A DNA stretch of 64,000 bases. It comes from Rhodospirillales bacterium (GTDB taxonomy: Bacteria > Pseudomonadota > Alphaproteobacteria > Rhodospirillales > Casp-alpha2). This document shows positions 11,026 through 20,299 of this stretch, piece after piece. Position 1 is the first letter of the stretch. Each line of letters starts with the position of its first letter. The notes under the pieces are model-generated. The model ran no database searches, was not told the DNA's origin, and saw nothing but the letters and a program-made list of their open reading frames with translations. The DNA lies in contig JAEPQO010000002.1 in assembly GCA_017640505.1 (NCBI GenBank), positions 248,001 to 312,000 of the forward strand, given 5' to 3'. Both the position numbers and the translations under genes were made by a program.

Positions 11026-12366
11026 CTACCCGTTGACCCGAACCACCGACGAAATCGGTACGAGCTGAAACCCCTTCGCACCGAGTTCCGGCAACCATTC
11101 CGTGAGTGCTTCAATGGTCTTGTCGCGCGGGTGGCCGATGGCGATGGCGAGGCCGGTCTTGCGCGCGATCTGCTCGGTATGCCTGAGCTGGCGTCTGATG
11201 GCATCCAGGTCGTCGTCATGATCCAGGAACACATTCCGGACGGCATACGGAATACCGCCGTCACGTGCAGCCTCGTGTGCAACGGAACTTCCCGACGTTA
11301 CTGAATCCAGAAAAAGGTATCCCCGCTCCTTCAACGCGGCGACGACGACATTCATGCTCTCGGCGTCGGACGTAAAGCGGCTGCCCATGTGGTTGTTGAT
11401 ACCGACATAGCCGCTCATCTGATCCAGGTTCCATTCAATGTTTTTCTGGAGTTCATCCTTGGGCATGCCGCTCAGCAGCACGTTCGGCCCCGGGTTGATC
11501 GACGTCGAACTGGGTTCCATCGGCACGTGAAGCATCAGCTCGTGACCGGCTTTGCGAGCGGCAGCCCCCTGCTTCTTAAGGTCCTCGGCATAGGCCATGA
11601 AGGAGATGGTCAGCGGGCCGGGCAGTTCGATGGTTCGCCGGGCGCGCCGCTTATCGAGGCCCACGTCATCAATCACGATGACGATGCGGGGGTTGCCGTT
11701 CATGCTGACGGGCAAGGCAAATCGCTGCCACGGCGGAAGGCGGTCGGGCTGCGTGCGCTGAAGGTCGGTAATATTGTCGGGCAGTGCGTTTTCGGGCGCC
11801 GGCAAACGCGCGGTTTCGACGGGCGCCGGCTCGGTGGCGTCCGGCGCTTCACCAACAGCCTCCTTTGGTGCCTGTTCGGTCGCGGGCGGTGCAGTTTCCT
11901 CGGTATGGGGTGCTGCCGAGGTGGCATGCGCTGGCCCGGTTCCGCCGTTACCAAGGTCGATCTCTGCATCCGGCTCCGGGAGCGCGATCCGCTTCAGGAT
12001 GCCGCCGGTCTCGATGATGATGTCGCGAGGCAGGGATTCTTCGTACGTCCCGTTCGTCGGCTCGCGATCGTTTGCAGGTTCGGTCTTTTTGGTCTCGGCC
12101 GGTGGTTGGGGTTTCGGCGCCGGTGCAACTTCCTTACCCAGGTAATAGCCGCCGAAGACCCCGGCAAGTGCCATCACGATCAGCAGGCCTATGCGCGCGG
12201 GGTTAAGGCCCATGCGCTTGGCGATGCCGTTACGCGGGCGCGGCCACCCGGAGAGTTTTCCGCGTCCGGATCGTGAGGTGTCAGCCGGTTCAGGAGCCAC
12301 GTGGCGTGTTCCGCTGTGTTGGTGAAAAGCTGCCGTCTGCGTATCGCAACGCCGCCGGGGGGTCAA
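11026..12366 (-). CDS. Divergent polysaccharide deacetylase family protein (YibQ-like), membrane-anchored
   Basis: 446 residues from a TTG start, or about 395 from the internal ATG just before the TM helix. Order: basic N-terminus, one TM helix (about 56-75), a long Pro/Glu/Ala-rich linker (about 80-205), and a C-terminal divergent polysaccharide deacetylase domain beginning RIVIVIDDVG and including NNHMGSRFT and IAIGHPRDKT. The domain keeps the paired Asp at the start of the fold and a His in NNHMGS. The E. coli homologue YibQ is uncharacterised. Location implies a periplasmic cell-wall role. It is inverted between trpE and trpG. AGG about seven bases before the TTG supports the long start weakly. 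Confidence 0.8.
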   Translation of the reverse strand: MTPRRRCDTQTAAFHQHSGTRHVAPEPADTSRSGRGKLSGWPRPRNGIAKRMGLNPARIGLLIVMALAGVFGGYYLGKEVAPAPKPQPPAETKKTEPANDREPTNGTYEESLPRDIIIETGGILKRIALPEPDAEIDLGNGGTGPAHATSAAPHTEETAPPATEQAPKEAVGEAPDATEPAPVETARLPAPENALPDNITDLQRTQPDRLPPWQRFALPVSMNGNPRIVIVIDDVGLDKRRARRTIELPGPLTISFMAYAEDLKKQGAAARKAGHELMLHVPMEPSSTSINPGPNVLLSGMPKDELQKNIEWNLDQMSGYVGINNHMGSRFTSDAESMNVVVAALKERGYLFLDSVTSGSSVAHEAARDGGIPYAVRNVFLDHDDDLDAIRRQLRHTEQIARKTGLAIAIGHPRDKTIEALTEWLPELGAKGFQLVPISSVVRVNG

Positions 12367-12407
12367 TCGCCTGAATTGCCGGAAATCGGACCTGAAGCCT
12401 GTGGAGA

Positions 12408-12415
12408 TTAACCAT
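12408..12415. promoter_or_regulatory. Possible CtrA half site (TTAACCAT)
   Basis: TTAACCAT, the classic alphaproteobacterial CtrA half-site, lies in the divergent spacer between the deacetylase and receiver genes. No second half at the usual spacing is seen. Nearby is TTCAGG/CCTGAA (12425-12430 with 12436-12441). Confidence 0.35.
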
Positions 12416-12513
12416 TATGTCAGGTTCAGGTCAGCCCTGAAGATTATACGGGTAATCAATAACGTGCCGGCGCGACGGCGCGACCAAAAACGTTGGGCGA
12501 TGGGGGACGGGAC

Positions 12514-13002
12514 ATGAAATCTTACGATCTGAGCGAACTCAACATCCTGGTGCTCGAGAAGCATTTGCTGGTACGCAAATTGCTGACGGACGTGTTTTCC
12601 GAATTTGGCGTGGCGACCGTGTTTTCAACCGCCGACCCGCGTGAAGCGTACAAGTATTTCAACGACTACGACGTTGATATCGTTTTCTGCGACTGGACTC
12701 CGGATCTCGACGGGATGGCGTTCCTGCGTCAGATCCGTCAGGCGCTGGATACGCCTAACCCGTATGCGCCTATCGTTGTTGTGACCGCGAATACGGAGTT
12801 GCGCCACGTCTGCCATGCCCGCGACAACGGCATGACCGAGTTTCTCGCCAAACCGATTTCGGCCAAGACGATCTATGCGCGCCTTTGCAGCGTCATCGAA
12901 AACCCGCGTCCGTTCATTCGGGTCGGCGATTTCTTCGGGCCGGATCGGCGCCGCCGCGCCAGCAGCAACTTCGATCACGGGGATCGCCGGCGCGCCGTCT
13001 AG
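12514..13002 (+). CDS. Single-domain response regulator with FGPDRRRR tail
   Basis: 162 residues. Receiver fold with the likely phospho-acceptor Asp in VFCDWTPDLDG and the conserved Lys in FLAKPIS. The acidic pocket is reduced: the usual DD/DE pair reads LEKH, leaving one acidic residue, so metal binding may be weak. The tail contains FFGPDRRRR, a motif shared by a group of alphaproteobacterial stand-alone receivers. ATG at 12514 follows GGGGGACGGGAC; an upstream TTG in frame is unlikely. It points away from the deacetylase and toward trpG, 93 bases before its start codon. Function unknown. Confidence 0.8.
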   Translation: MKSYDLSELNILVLEKHLLVRKLLTDVFSEFGVATVFSTADPREAYKYFNDYDVDIVFCDWTPDLDGMAFLRQIRQALDTPNPYAPIVVVTANTELRHVCHARDNGMTEFLAKPISAKTIYARLCSVIENPRPFIRVGDFFGPDRRRRASSNFDHGDRRRAV

Positions 13003-13060
13003 GCACCCGGCCGGACCTTCTAAATCCTTGAGTTGGCTTGACCCTTTCGGGTCCGCGAGG

Positions 13061-13098
13061 CATTGTTCGGCAACGTTTCAGAGCGGGGCCGAACAATG
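13061..13098. repeat. Perfect 11-bp inverted repeat including the trpG start codon
   Basis: CATTGTTCGGC (13061-13071) is exactly complementary to GCCGAACAATG (13088-13098), whose last three bases are the trpG ATG. The 16-base loop holds the only purine-rich candidate ribosome site (GAGCGGG). A TTGACC at 13038-13043 could be a -35 box, which would place the left arm at the -10 position. It could be an RNA hairpin gating translation or a DNA operator. Confidence 0.7.
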
Positions 13099-13683
13099 TT
13101 TCTGCTGATCGATAATTACGACAGTTTCACCTACAACTTGTTGCACTATCTGGGTGAACTCGGCACCGAGGTAATGGTGCGGCGAAACGACGAGATTTCG
13201 GTCGAAGACGCCATGTCCCTGGGCGCGGAAGGTTTCGTGATCTCGCCCGGTCCGTGTGATCCGGACAAGGCGGGTATCTGTCTTGACCTGGTTGCCGCCG
13301 CGGCGGACCGGCACGTGCCGGTTTTCGGTGTTTGCCTCGGTTTCCAGGCCATCGGGCAAGCGTTCGGCGGCAAAATCGTTCGCGCGCCCGCGCCGATGCA
13401 CGGTAAGATGTCGCAGATTACCCATGACGGTACCGGCGTGTTCCGCGGTCTGCCTTCGCCGATCAAGGCGACGCGCTATCATTCCCTGGCGATTGAACCG
13501 GACAGTCTGCCCAATAGCCTTGTCGCCATTGCGCATAGCGACGACGGTGCGATTCAGGGCATCCGTCATGCCGCGCTACCTATTCACGGTGTGCAGTTCC
13601 ACCCTGAAAGTATCGCATCGGAGCATGGGCACGATATCCTCAGGAACTTCATCGACATGACGCGCGGCAAGGAGGCGGCCTGA
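13096..13683 (+). CDS. trpG: Anthranilate synthase component II (glutamine amidotransferase)
   Basis: 195 residues. Releases ammonia from glutamine for TrpE. Class I amidotransferase motifs: [13 protein letters not shown] at the N-terminus, ISPGPCDP, nucleophile Cys80 in FGVCLGFQ and the His/Glu pair in VQFHPES. Such enzymes may also serve para-aminobenzoate synthesis. The frame is open 11 codons upstream from a TTG, but the family starts at [11 protein letters not shown]. The start codon lies inside a perfect inverted repeat. It overlaps trpD by one base (TGATG), so the two are translationally coupled. Confidence 0.95.
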   Translation: MFLLIDNYDSFTYNLLHYLGELGTEVMVRRNDEISVEDAMSLGAEGFVISPGPCDPDKAGICLDLVAAAADRHVPVFGVCLGFQAIGQAFGGKIVRAPAPMHGKMSQITHDGTGVFRGLPSPIKATRYHSLAIEPDSLPNSLVAIAHSDDGAIQGIRHAALPIHGVQFHPESIASEHGHDILRNFIDMTRGKEAA

Positions 13684-14699
13684 TGAGTGATGACATGAAG
13701 CCGGTCCTGAACAAGGTCGCAGCCGGACAATCCCTCAGTGCCGACGAAGCCGAGGCCGCATTCGGAATCATCATGTCCGGGGAAGCGACGCCGGCGCAGA
13801 TCGCGGGCTTTCTGATGGCGCTGCGCGTCCGCGGCGAAACCGTCGACGAGATCACGGGCGCCGTCCGCACCATGCGCGCCAAGATGGACGGTGTCAGTGC
13901 ACCTGCGGGCGCGATCGACGTCGTCGGCACGGGTGGCGACGGTTCGGGGACCTTTAATATTTCGACCGGCGCCGCGTTCGTCGTTGCCGGTGCAGGCGTG
14001 CCGGTCGCCAAGCACGGCAACCGTGCGCTGTCTTCGAAATCGGGGGCCGCGGACGTACTGTTGTCGCTGGGTGTCAATCTGGACGCGGATTTTGCGGTCA
14101 TTGAGAAAGCCATCGCCGAAGCCGGTATCGGGTTCCTGATGGCGCCCCGTCACCATAGCGCGATGCGCTTTGTCGGCCCCGTTCGTGTCGAGATGGGCAT
14201 TCGCACGATCTTTAATATTCTCGGCCCCCTCTCCAACCCGGCCAGCGTGAAACGCCAGTTTACCGGCGTTTTCGCCAAGGAATGGCTGCGGCCGATGGCG
14301 GAGACGCTCGCCAACATGGGGTGCGAGGCGGCATGGGTCGTAAACGGCTCCGACGGTTTGGACGAGATGACGACGACGGGTCCGACCCATGTCTGTCAGT
14401 TGGCCGATGGCAAGATCACCGAGTTCGAGGTGACGCCTGCCGACGCCGGTCTGCCGGACGCGACGCCCGAAGAACTCAAGGGCGGCGATCCGGAAGCCAA
14501 CGCGGAAGCCATCCGCGAGCTGTTGGCGGGCACGCCTGGTCCCTATCGTGATATTGTGGTGCTGAACGCGGCGGCGTCACTGATCGTCGCCGGCAAGGCA
14601 GGCGATCTGAAGGAAGGCGCGACGCTTGCGATGAAGTCGATCGACGACGGTGCGGCGCGTGCCGCTCTCGACAAGCTCGTTGCGATTACCAATACCTGA
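13683..14699 (+). CDS. trpD: Anthranilate phosphoribosyltransferase
   Basis: 338 residues, usual length. Joins anthranilate to phosphoribosyl pyrophosphate. Motifs: [16 protein letters not shown], the PRPP loop (about residues 79-94), [17 protein letters not shown], and the anthranilate-binding region with [12 protein letters not shown]. Its ATG shares one base with the trpG stop. trpC follows after 20 bases. No regulatory fusion is present. Confidence 0.97.
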   Translation: MSDDMKPVLNKVAAGQSLSADEAEAAFGIIMSGEATPAQIAGFLMALRVRGETVDEITGAVRTMRAKMDGVSAPAGAIDVVGTGGDGSGTFNISTGAAFVVAGAGVPVAKHGNRALSSKSGAADVLLSLGVNLDADFAVIEKAIAEAGIGFLMAPRHHSAMRFVGPVRVEMGIRTIFNILGPLSNPASVKRQFTGVFAKEWLRPMAETLANMGCEAAWVVNGSDGLDEMTTTGPTHVCQLADGKITEFEVTPADAGLPDATPEELKGGDPEANAEAIRELLAGTPGPYRDIVVLNAAASLIVAGKAGDLKEGATLAMKSIDDGAARAALDKLVAITNT

Positions 14700-14719
14700 C
14701 ACCGGTTTCGGAACACGAC

Positions 14720-15523
14720 ATGAGCGACGTATTGGCAAAAATCTGCGCGGAAAAGCGCGAGCATGTGGCGGCAGCCAAAGCGGCACGGCCTGTAACCGAG
14801 GTCGAAGCGGCGGCACGCGATCAGGCGCCTTGTCGCGGCTTCGTTGATGCGCTCCAGGCCAAGATGGATGCCGGCGGGTATGGTCTCATTGCGGAGCTCA
14901 AGAAAGCGTCACCGTCGAAGGGCCTGATCCGCGAGGATTTCGATCCCCCTTCCCTTGCAAAGGCTTATGAATCGGGCGGAGCGGCCTGCCTGAGCGTGCT
15001 GACCGACAAACCGTATTTCCAGGGCGACGACAGCTACCTCATCTCGGCCAGGGATTCCGTGTCGCTGCCGGTGCTGCGCAAGGATTTCATGGTCGATCAT
15101 TACCAGATCGCGGAATCCCGCGCACTCGGTGCGGACTGCATCCTGTTGATCATGGCGGCGCTGTCGGACAGCCAGGCGGCGGAACTGGAAGACGCCGCAA
15201 ACGGGTATAGCATGGATGTACTGGTGGAGGTGCACGATGCCGAGGAACTCGAACGCGCGCTGAAACTGAAATCGCCGCTGCTTGGCATCAACAACCGCAA
15301 TCTGAAAACGCTCGAGGTCGATATCGCGACCACCGAGGCGCTCTCCGAAAATGTGCCCGATGACCGCATCATGGTCTGCGAAAGCGGGCTCTTTACCCGC
15401 GCCGATCTCGACCGCATGGCGCGTGTCGGTGCCAGGTGCTTCCTGATCGGCGAAAGCCTGATGCGCCAGGACGATGTGACGGCGGCGACCCGCGCCCTGC
15501 TCGATCCGGAAATGGCGGCCTGA
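14720..15523 (+). CDS. trpC: Indole-3-glycerol phosphate synthase
   Basis: 267 residues, monofunctional (no fused TrpF domain). Closes the pyrrole ring to give indole-3-glycerol phosphate. A TIM-barrel with [13 protein letters not shown] (catalytic Lys near residue 58), [20 protein letters not shown] and ICESGLF-like segments. trpF, trpB and trpA are not in the window, so the last steps are encoded elsewhere. The moaC ATG begins right after the trpC stop. Confidence 0.97.
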   Translation: MSDVLAKICAEKREHVAAAKAARPVTEVEAAARDQAPCRGFVDALQAKMDAGGYGLIAELKKASPSKGLIREDFDPPSLAKAYESGGAACLSVLTDKPYFQGDDSYLISARDSVSLPVLRKDFMVDHYQIAESRALGADCILLIMAALSDSQAAELEDAANGYSMDVLVEVHDAEELERALKLKSPLLGINNRNLKTLEVDIATTEALSENVPDDRIMVCESGLFTRADLDRMARVGARCFLIGESLMRQDDVTAATRALLDPEMAA

Positions 15524-16000
15524 ATGGCGGATTTCACGCACATCGATGCCGACGGCAACGCGGTCATGGTCGATGTTTCCGACAAGGCCGACACCGAACG
15601 CACGGCGACGGCGAAAGCTAGTGTCTACATGCAGCCGGAAACCCTCGCCAAGATCATGCAGGGCGGCGTAAAGAAAGGCGATGTGCTGTCGGTTGCGCAG
15701 CTTGCCGGCATCATGGGTGCTAAAAAAACACCCGAGCTGATCCCGCTTTGCCACCCGCTGGCGCTGACGTCGGTCAAGGTGCACCTGATCACGGATCCTG
15801 ACCGCAATGCGGTCGATATCGAAGCGACGTGCAAGCTCAAGGGCCAGACCGGCGTCGAGATGGAAGCACTGACGGCGTGTTCCGTCGCGGCACTCACGGT
15901 CTACGACATGTGCAAAGCGGTGGATCGCGGTATGCGGATCGCGGATATCCGCCTGACCCACAAGGCGGGCGGCAAGTCCGGCACCTACGAGGCCGAGTAA
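15524..16000 (+). CDS. moaC: Cyclic pyranopterin monophosphate synthase
   Basis: 158 residues. Converts 3',8-cyclo-GTP, made by MoaA, into cyclic pyranopterin monophosphate, an early step of molybdenum cofactor synthesis. Motifs: [24 protein letters not shown] and [10 protein letters not shown], which form the active site. It starts immediately after trpC and ends one base before moeA, so all three are one transcript. The trpC-moaC-moeA string is common in alphaproteobacteria. Confidence 0.97.
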   Translation: MADFTHIDADGNAVMVDVSDKADTERTATAKASVYMQPETLAKIMQGGVKKGDVLSVAQLAGIMGAKKTPELIPLCHPLALTSVKVHLITDPDRNAVDIEATCKLKGQTGVEMEALTACSVAALTVYDMCKAVDRGMRIADIRLTHKAGGKSGTYEAE

Positions 16001-17212
16001 ATGCTCAGCATCGAAGAAGCGCTCGACAAGATCAGGAGCGGCATCGCCCCGTTGCCGACCGAGGAAATCTTCGTTTCCGATGCATTGGGACGTGTTCTCG
16101 CCGAAGACATCATCGCGACCGTCAGCCATCCGCCCCAGGCGGTTTCGGCGATGGACGGCTATGCGGTTCGCGCTGGAGACGTCGTCGAGGTTCCGGCGAA
16201 GCTGAAACAGATCGGCGAAGCGGCGGCAGGTCACAAGTTCGAAGGCGAAGTCGGACCCGGCGAGTGCGCCCGCATCTTTACCGGTGGTGCCCTGCCCAGC
16301 GGCGCCGACAGCATCGTCATTCAGGAAGACACCGACGCCTCGGGCGACACGATTACAATCAAAGAGGCACCGAAGCTCGGTGAATGGGTTCGGCCCGAAG
16401 GGCTCGATTTCGCTGCCGGCAAGGTGTTGTTGAGTGCGGGCCGGATCATGACCGCGCGGGATGTGGGGCTTGCCGCCGCGGCCGGCGCCACATGGATCCG
16501 TGTGCGCCGCCGACCGCGGATTGCGATCCTGTCCACCGGCGATGAAATTGTCATGCCCGGTGCGCCGATGCGTCCCGACCAGATCGTCAGTTCAAATTCG
16601 GTGGCGCTGGTCGCGTATGCGCAGACGCTGGGTGCCGAGGGGACCTCCATCGGCATTGCCGAGGACCGCCCCGAGAGTCTCCGCGAACGCCTTAAGGACG
16701 CCACCGGATTCGACATATTGGTGACGTCGGGCGGGGCCAGCGTCGGCGATCACGATCTTGTCCAATCCGTGTTCGGCGACGAAGGTCTGGAACTCGGTTT
16801 TTACAAGATCGCCATGCGGCCCGGGAAACCACTGATCTTCGGAAACATCGGCCACACCTATCTGTTGGGGCTGCCCGGCAACCCGGTTTCGACCGGTGTG
16901 ACGTCGGCGATCTTCCTGAAAGCTGCCGTGGAGAGCATGCTCGGCATTGCGCCGGGGCCGCTCTATCAGGCGGCGAGGCTCGGACGTGATCTCGGGCCCA
17001 ACGGCAAGCGGCTCGATTTCATGCGCGCCCGGCTCGAACCAAGCGACAGCGATCTGCCCACGGCGACGCCATTCGACCGCCAGGACAGTTCGATGATGGC
17101 GGCTTTTGCCGGTGCCGACTGTCTGGTGATGCGGGAGATCGGTGCACCGGCGGCAAAGGCCGGGGATATCGTAAAAGTCGTACCTTTAGAATTTTCAATC
17201 TTAAAGTTTTAA
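16001..17212 (+). CDS. moeA: Molybdopterin molybdenumtransferase
   Basis: 403 residues. Inserts molybdate into adenylylated molybdopterin. Domains: N-terminal region with PPQAVSAMDGYAVRA, central MoCF-binding domain with STGDEIV, SNS and TSGGASVGDHDLV, and LGLPGNPVS, then the C-terminal beta domain. ATG directly follows the moaC stop. The last ten codons (VPLEFSILKF) use A/T-rich codons including TTA, unlike the rest of the gene. Confidence 0.96.
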   Translation: MLSIEEALDKIRSGIAPLPTEEIFVSDALGRVLAEDIIATVSHPPQAVSAMDGYAVRAGDVVEVPAKLKQIGEAAAGHKFEGEVGPGECARIFTGGALPSGADSIVIQEDTDASGDTITIKEAPKLGEWVRPEGLDFAAGKVLLSAGRIMTARDVGLAAAAGATWIRVRRRPRIAILSTGDEIVMPGAPMRPDQIVSSNSVALVAYAQTLGAEGTSIGIAEDRPESLRERLKDATGFDILVTSGGASVGDHDLVQSVFGDEGLELGFYKIAMRPGKPLIFGNIGHTYLLGLPGNPVSTGVTSAIFLKAAVESMLGIAPGPLYQAARLGRDLGPNGKRLDFMRARLEPSDSDLPTATPFDRQDSSMMAAFAGADCLVMREIGAPAAKAGDIVKVVPLEFSILKF

Positions 17213-17241
17213 TTTGCCTCTATCGCCGGAGAATTGTCCGG

Positions 17242-17270
17242 TTGACAGCGAATGAGAACTTAAGTAGAAC
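17242..17270 (+). promoter_or_regulatory. lexA promoter with overlapping SOS operator
   Basis: Consensus -35 TTGACA (17242-17247), a 17-base spacer, and -10 TAGAAC (17265-17270). The operator GAAC-N7-GAAC (17256-17270) is the alphaproteobacterial LexA box read on this strand and covers the -10, so bound LexA would block RNA polymerase. Expected leader is about 80 bases. Confidence 0.85.
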
Positions 17271-17356
17271 ATTCTCCACTTGTTTTTAATTTGTTCCACT
17301 TCTGATCCCCAGATGATCCCCCTACATCTTGGGTTCGATCTGCCAGGAGCCGCTAT

Positions 17357-18067
17357 ATGCTTACCCGGAAACAATACGAACTCCTGATGTTTATCGACGA
17401 GTCGCTGAAAAAGAACGGGGTGTCGCCGTCGTTCGACGAAATGAAGGAAGCGCTCGGTCTGAAATCGAAATCGGGGATTCACCGGTTGATTACGGGGCTC
17501 GAGGAACGCGGCTTCATCCGCCGCCTCGCCCACCGTGCCCGCGCTCTGGAAGTGCTCAAGCTGCCCGATAACGCCGTGCCCGTCTCGAAGCAGTCGGATG
17601 CGGATGCAAAGCCTTCTTTCAAGCCCAAGGTGATCGAGGGCGAGTTCTCGATTGCCGGCGCCCATCTGGCGGCGGAAACCGCGGAATCGGTGCAGTTGCC
17701 GCTTTACGGGCGGATCGCCGCCGGTACGCCGATCGAGGCGTTGCGTGACCCGAACAATTTCATCGACGTTCCCGCCAGCCTGCTCACCAAGGGCGATCAC
17801 TATGCGCTCGAGGTTGACGGTGATTCGATGATCGAGGCCGGCATTCTCGACGGCGACACGGTCATCATCCAGCAGACCGACACCGCCGAAAACGGGGCCA
17901 TTGTCGTGGCGCTGGTCGATGACGGTGAAGTGACGCTCAAGCGGCTGCGCCGCAAGGGCGCCTCCATTGCTCTGGAGCCGGCCAACGCGGCATATGAAAC
18001 CCGTATTTTCGGCCCCGATCAGGTCAAGGTCCAGGGCGTGCTCAAGGCGCTTTACCGGTATTACTGA
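17357..18067 (+). CDS. lexA: LexA repressor
   Basis: 236 residues. SOS repressor that binds as a dimer and cleaves itself when RecA filaments form. N-terminal winged helix about 1-70, C-terminal peptidase S24 domain about 112-232. Cleavage site Ala122-Gly123 (GRIAAGTP), catalytic Ser157 in EVDGDSM and Lys195 in LKRLRRK are all present. AGGAG precedes the ATG at 17357. An SOS operator lies over its own promoter, so the gene is autoregulated. Convergent with comEC, two bases between the stops. Confidence 0.97.
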   Translation: MLTRKQYELLMFIDESLKKNGVSPSFDEMKEALGLKSKSGIHRLITGLEERGFIRRLAHRARALEVLKLPDNAVPVSKQSDADAKPSFKPKVIEGEFSIAGAHLAAETAESVQLPLYGRIAAGTPIEALRDPNNFIDVPASLLTKGDHYALEVDGDSMIEAGILDGDTVIIQQTDTAENGAIVVALVDDGEVTLKRLRRKGASIALEPANAAYETRIFGPDQVKVQGVLKALYRYY

Positions 18068-18069
18068 CG

Positions 18070-20175
18070 TCAGTCCGGCCAACTCACCCAAGGGCGCCTG
18101 CCCCGCTCTCCATTGACGGTTTTGACGACCGGCCCGGCGTCGGTGAACGTGACCGTGTGCGTGCCGTATCGCCAGAGATCGAAGCGATCGATGATTCCCC
18201 AAGGCAGGCGGCAGTTGCCACGGACAGGGACCGTTGCGACGATCATCGAACTTCGGCGGCAATCATCGGCGATCGTTGCGGCGTCCATAGATATGGCAAT
18301 CAACCGCTGACCGAGATCCATAGTACAGCCATGATGATCGCAGCGAAGTCGTCCCTGCACCGTTTCCGCGTCCGCGCGCCATGTTGATGATGTTGCCGTT
18401 CCTGTCCGCTGCCGCCAGTCCTCTGCCTCAAAACGTGCGGCACGGCCATTGGACGTCAGGAACGCGGTGTTGCCGTTCTGGACGGCAATCAATCGCCCGC
18501 TGCCGTCGACAATGATATCCGGGGTTGCCGTGAACGCCGGGCCAAGCAGTCCAACGGCCAGAAATGGGATGGCGGCCAGCCGCCAGCGTTGCCGCCAGAG
18601 CGTGAGCCAAAGTCCGGCGAAGGTGACGAGACCGAGGCACCATCCGGGTGGCGCGGCAAAATCGACGGCGGCCTCCGGCAGGTCGGCCAGGAACCCGGCA
18701 CAGGACAAGATCACGTCGATCCCCGTGCACATCAGTTCAAGTGGAACCGCCTCGAGGCCCAACGGCATGGCGGCGAACGTTGCGATTCCGGCAGGCATGA
18801 CCCAGAACGCGGCAATCGGGACCGCGACGGCGTTGGCAATAAGGCCGAACGCCGCCGCGTGCTGAAAATGATAGATGGCGAATGGCGCCGTTGCGGCGCT
18901 GGCAACGAGGGTAGAGAGCAGCACGCCGGCGATGTAGCGAAGAGACGCGTGCAATATACCCGAGGCGTGCCGCTGACCCTTCTTCGCCCGCCTTACGCCG
19001 AGCACGGCGTAAACCGAGATCAACGCGGTCACGGCGGCAAACGACATCTGAAATCCGGGACCGATGAGGCTTTCCGGCCTGAAAATCAGAATAACGGCGG
19101 CTGCCCAGGCCACATTCCGCAAACTGAGAGCGCGCCGGTCCAGCAGGATACCGCCCAGCATCAGGCCGGTCATCAGGAACGCCCGTTCCGTCGGTACCGT
19201 GAAGCCTGCCAGGACGGCGTATGCGAATGCGGCGGGTATGGCTGCCGATGCGGCGACCTTTTTTCCGTTCACCCGTAATCCGGCCCAGGGAAAGGCGGCT
19301 ACAAGGATCCGGACAAATGCGAACACGATTCCAGCGACAAGTCCGATGTGAAGCCCCGATATCGCCAGAAGATGCGCAATCCCGGCATCGCGCATGATCT
19401 CAAGGACGCGCTCGTCGATATATCCCCGGTTTCCGGTCAACAGTGCCGCGGCGACGGCCCCGCTGTCGTCGCTTTGCCGTTGATAGATGTTCGTGGTCAT
19501 GCGGAGCCGTAAGCGTTCAACGGCGCGCAATATCCGCCTCGATTGCGGGGGCGCACGGGCGTCGCCGCCGGTTTTCTCGATCTTGCCGAGTACGAAGCCG
19601 TACGCGCCAATCCCGAGAAAATAGGCATGGCGCTGGAAATCGAACGCGCCCGGCATCGTCGGCGGCGGCGGTGGGCGTAATACCGCAGCCACTTTGATGC
19701 GGTCGCCCGGCAGAAGCCTGACGATACGCGCCTGGTCGCCTCTGATACTTAACCTTATGCGTGCGGGAACGGCACTGGCGGCAAGGCGCGGGATGACGAC
19801 GCCGGTCATGATGATTCGTGCGCCGGAAGGTGAAGGTTCGATGTGCTCGATCGTGCCAGTCATTCGGACGGGACCGATCCGTTTCTCCAATACCGGAGCA
19901 GAGACCGCAGCCATCCGCCACTGTGCACATGAAAGACCGAGCGCGATGGCGGTCGAACCGGCAAGCAATATGCGGCCTACGTCAGTATTGGCGGTCCGGT
20001 ACAGCCCAAAACTGATCACGGTGGCGCACGGACCGAGCAACAACGGGGGCTCCCAAGGCAAGGCAAAGTAAATCGCGACCCCGGTGCCGATTTCGATCGG
20101 CAGCCAGAGCGCCCATTGCGCCCGCTCAGCCAGGCAAACAGTTCGGATGTTTTCAAACGCCCTTGCGATCCCCAT
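18070..20175 (-). CDS. comEC: ComEC/Rec2 family DNA-uptake membrane protein
   Basis: About 701 residues. In competent bacteria this channel carries single-stranded DNA across the inner membrane. An N-terminal pair of helices and DUF4131-like OB region (about 1-200) are followed by the Competence domain with many TM helices ([23 protein letters not shown]) to about residue 500. The C-terminal end lacks an HxHxDH metallo-beta-lactamase motif, only a degenerate remnant. Start is uncertain: ATG at 20175 or GTG at 20235; neither has a good ribosome site. It is divergent from gltX. No other competence gene is nearby. Confidence 0.87.
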   Translation of the reverse strand: MGIARAFENIRTVCLAERAQWALWLPIEIGTGVAIYFALPWEPPLLLGPCATVISFGLYRTANTDVGRILLAGSTAIALGLSCAQWRMAAVSAPVLEKRIGPVRMTGTIEHIEPSPSGARIIMTGVVIPRLAASAVPARIRLSIRGDQARIVRLLPGDRIKVAAVLRPPPPPTMPGAFDFQRHAYFLGIGAYGFVLGKIEKTGGDARAPPQSRRILRAVERLRLRMTTNIYQRQSDDSGAVAAALLTGNRGYIDERVLEIMRDAGIAHLLAISGLHIGLVAGIVFAFVRILVAAFPWAGLRVNGKKVAASAAIPAAFAYAVLAGFTVPTERAFLMTGLMLGGILLDRRALSLRNVAWAAAVILIFRPESLIGPGFQMSFAAVTALISVYAVLGVRRAKKGQRHASGILHASLRYIAGVLLSTLVASAATAPFAIYHFQHAAAFGLIANAVAVPIAAFWVMPAGIATFAAMPLGLEAVPLELMCTGIDVILSCAGFLADLPEAAVDFAAPPGWCLGLVTFAGLWLTLWRQRWRLAAIPFLAVGLLGPAFTATPDIIVDGSGRLIAVQNGNTAFLTSNGRAARFEAEDWRQRTGTATSSTWRADAETVQGRLRCDHHGCTMDLGQRLIAISMDAATIADDCRRSSMIVATVPVRGNCRLPWGIIDRFDLWRYGTHTVTFTDAGPVVKTVNGERGRRPWVSWPD

Positions 20176-20299
20176 ATCCACGGTATGCAAGGCCTTGCGC
20201 GCTTTTTTCCCACCATGCGCGTTTATGCTGCACACGCGAGATATTTGTGATAGATACTCCTCGCGCCCCCTTTCTGGGCGTGGTTTTCAAGGAGATTTC

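Noticed and set aside
12425-12441. TTCAGG/CCTGAA hairpin as a terminator of the deacetylase or receiver gene
   Set aside because: It lies upstream of both divergent genes, so it cannot end either; kept only as a note with the CtrA half site.
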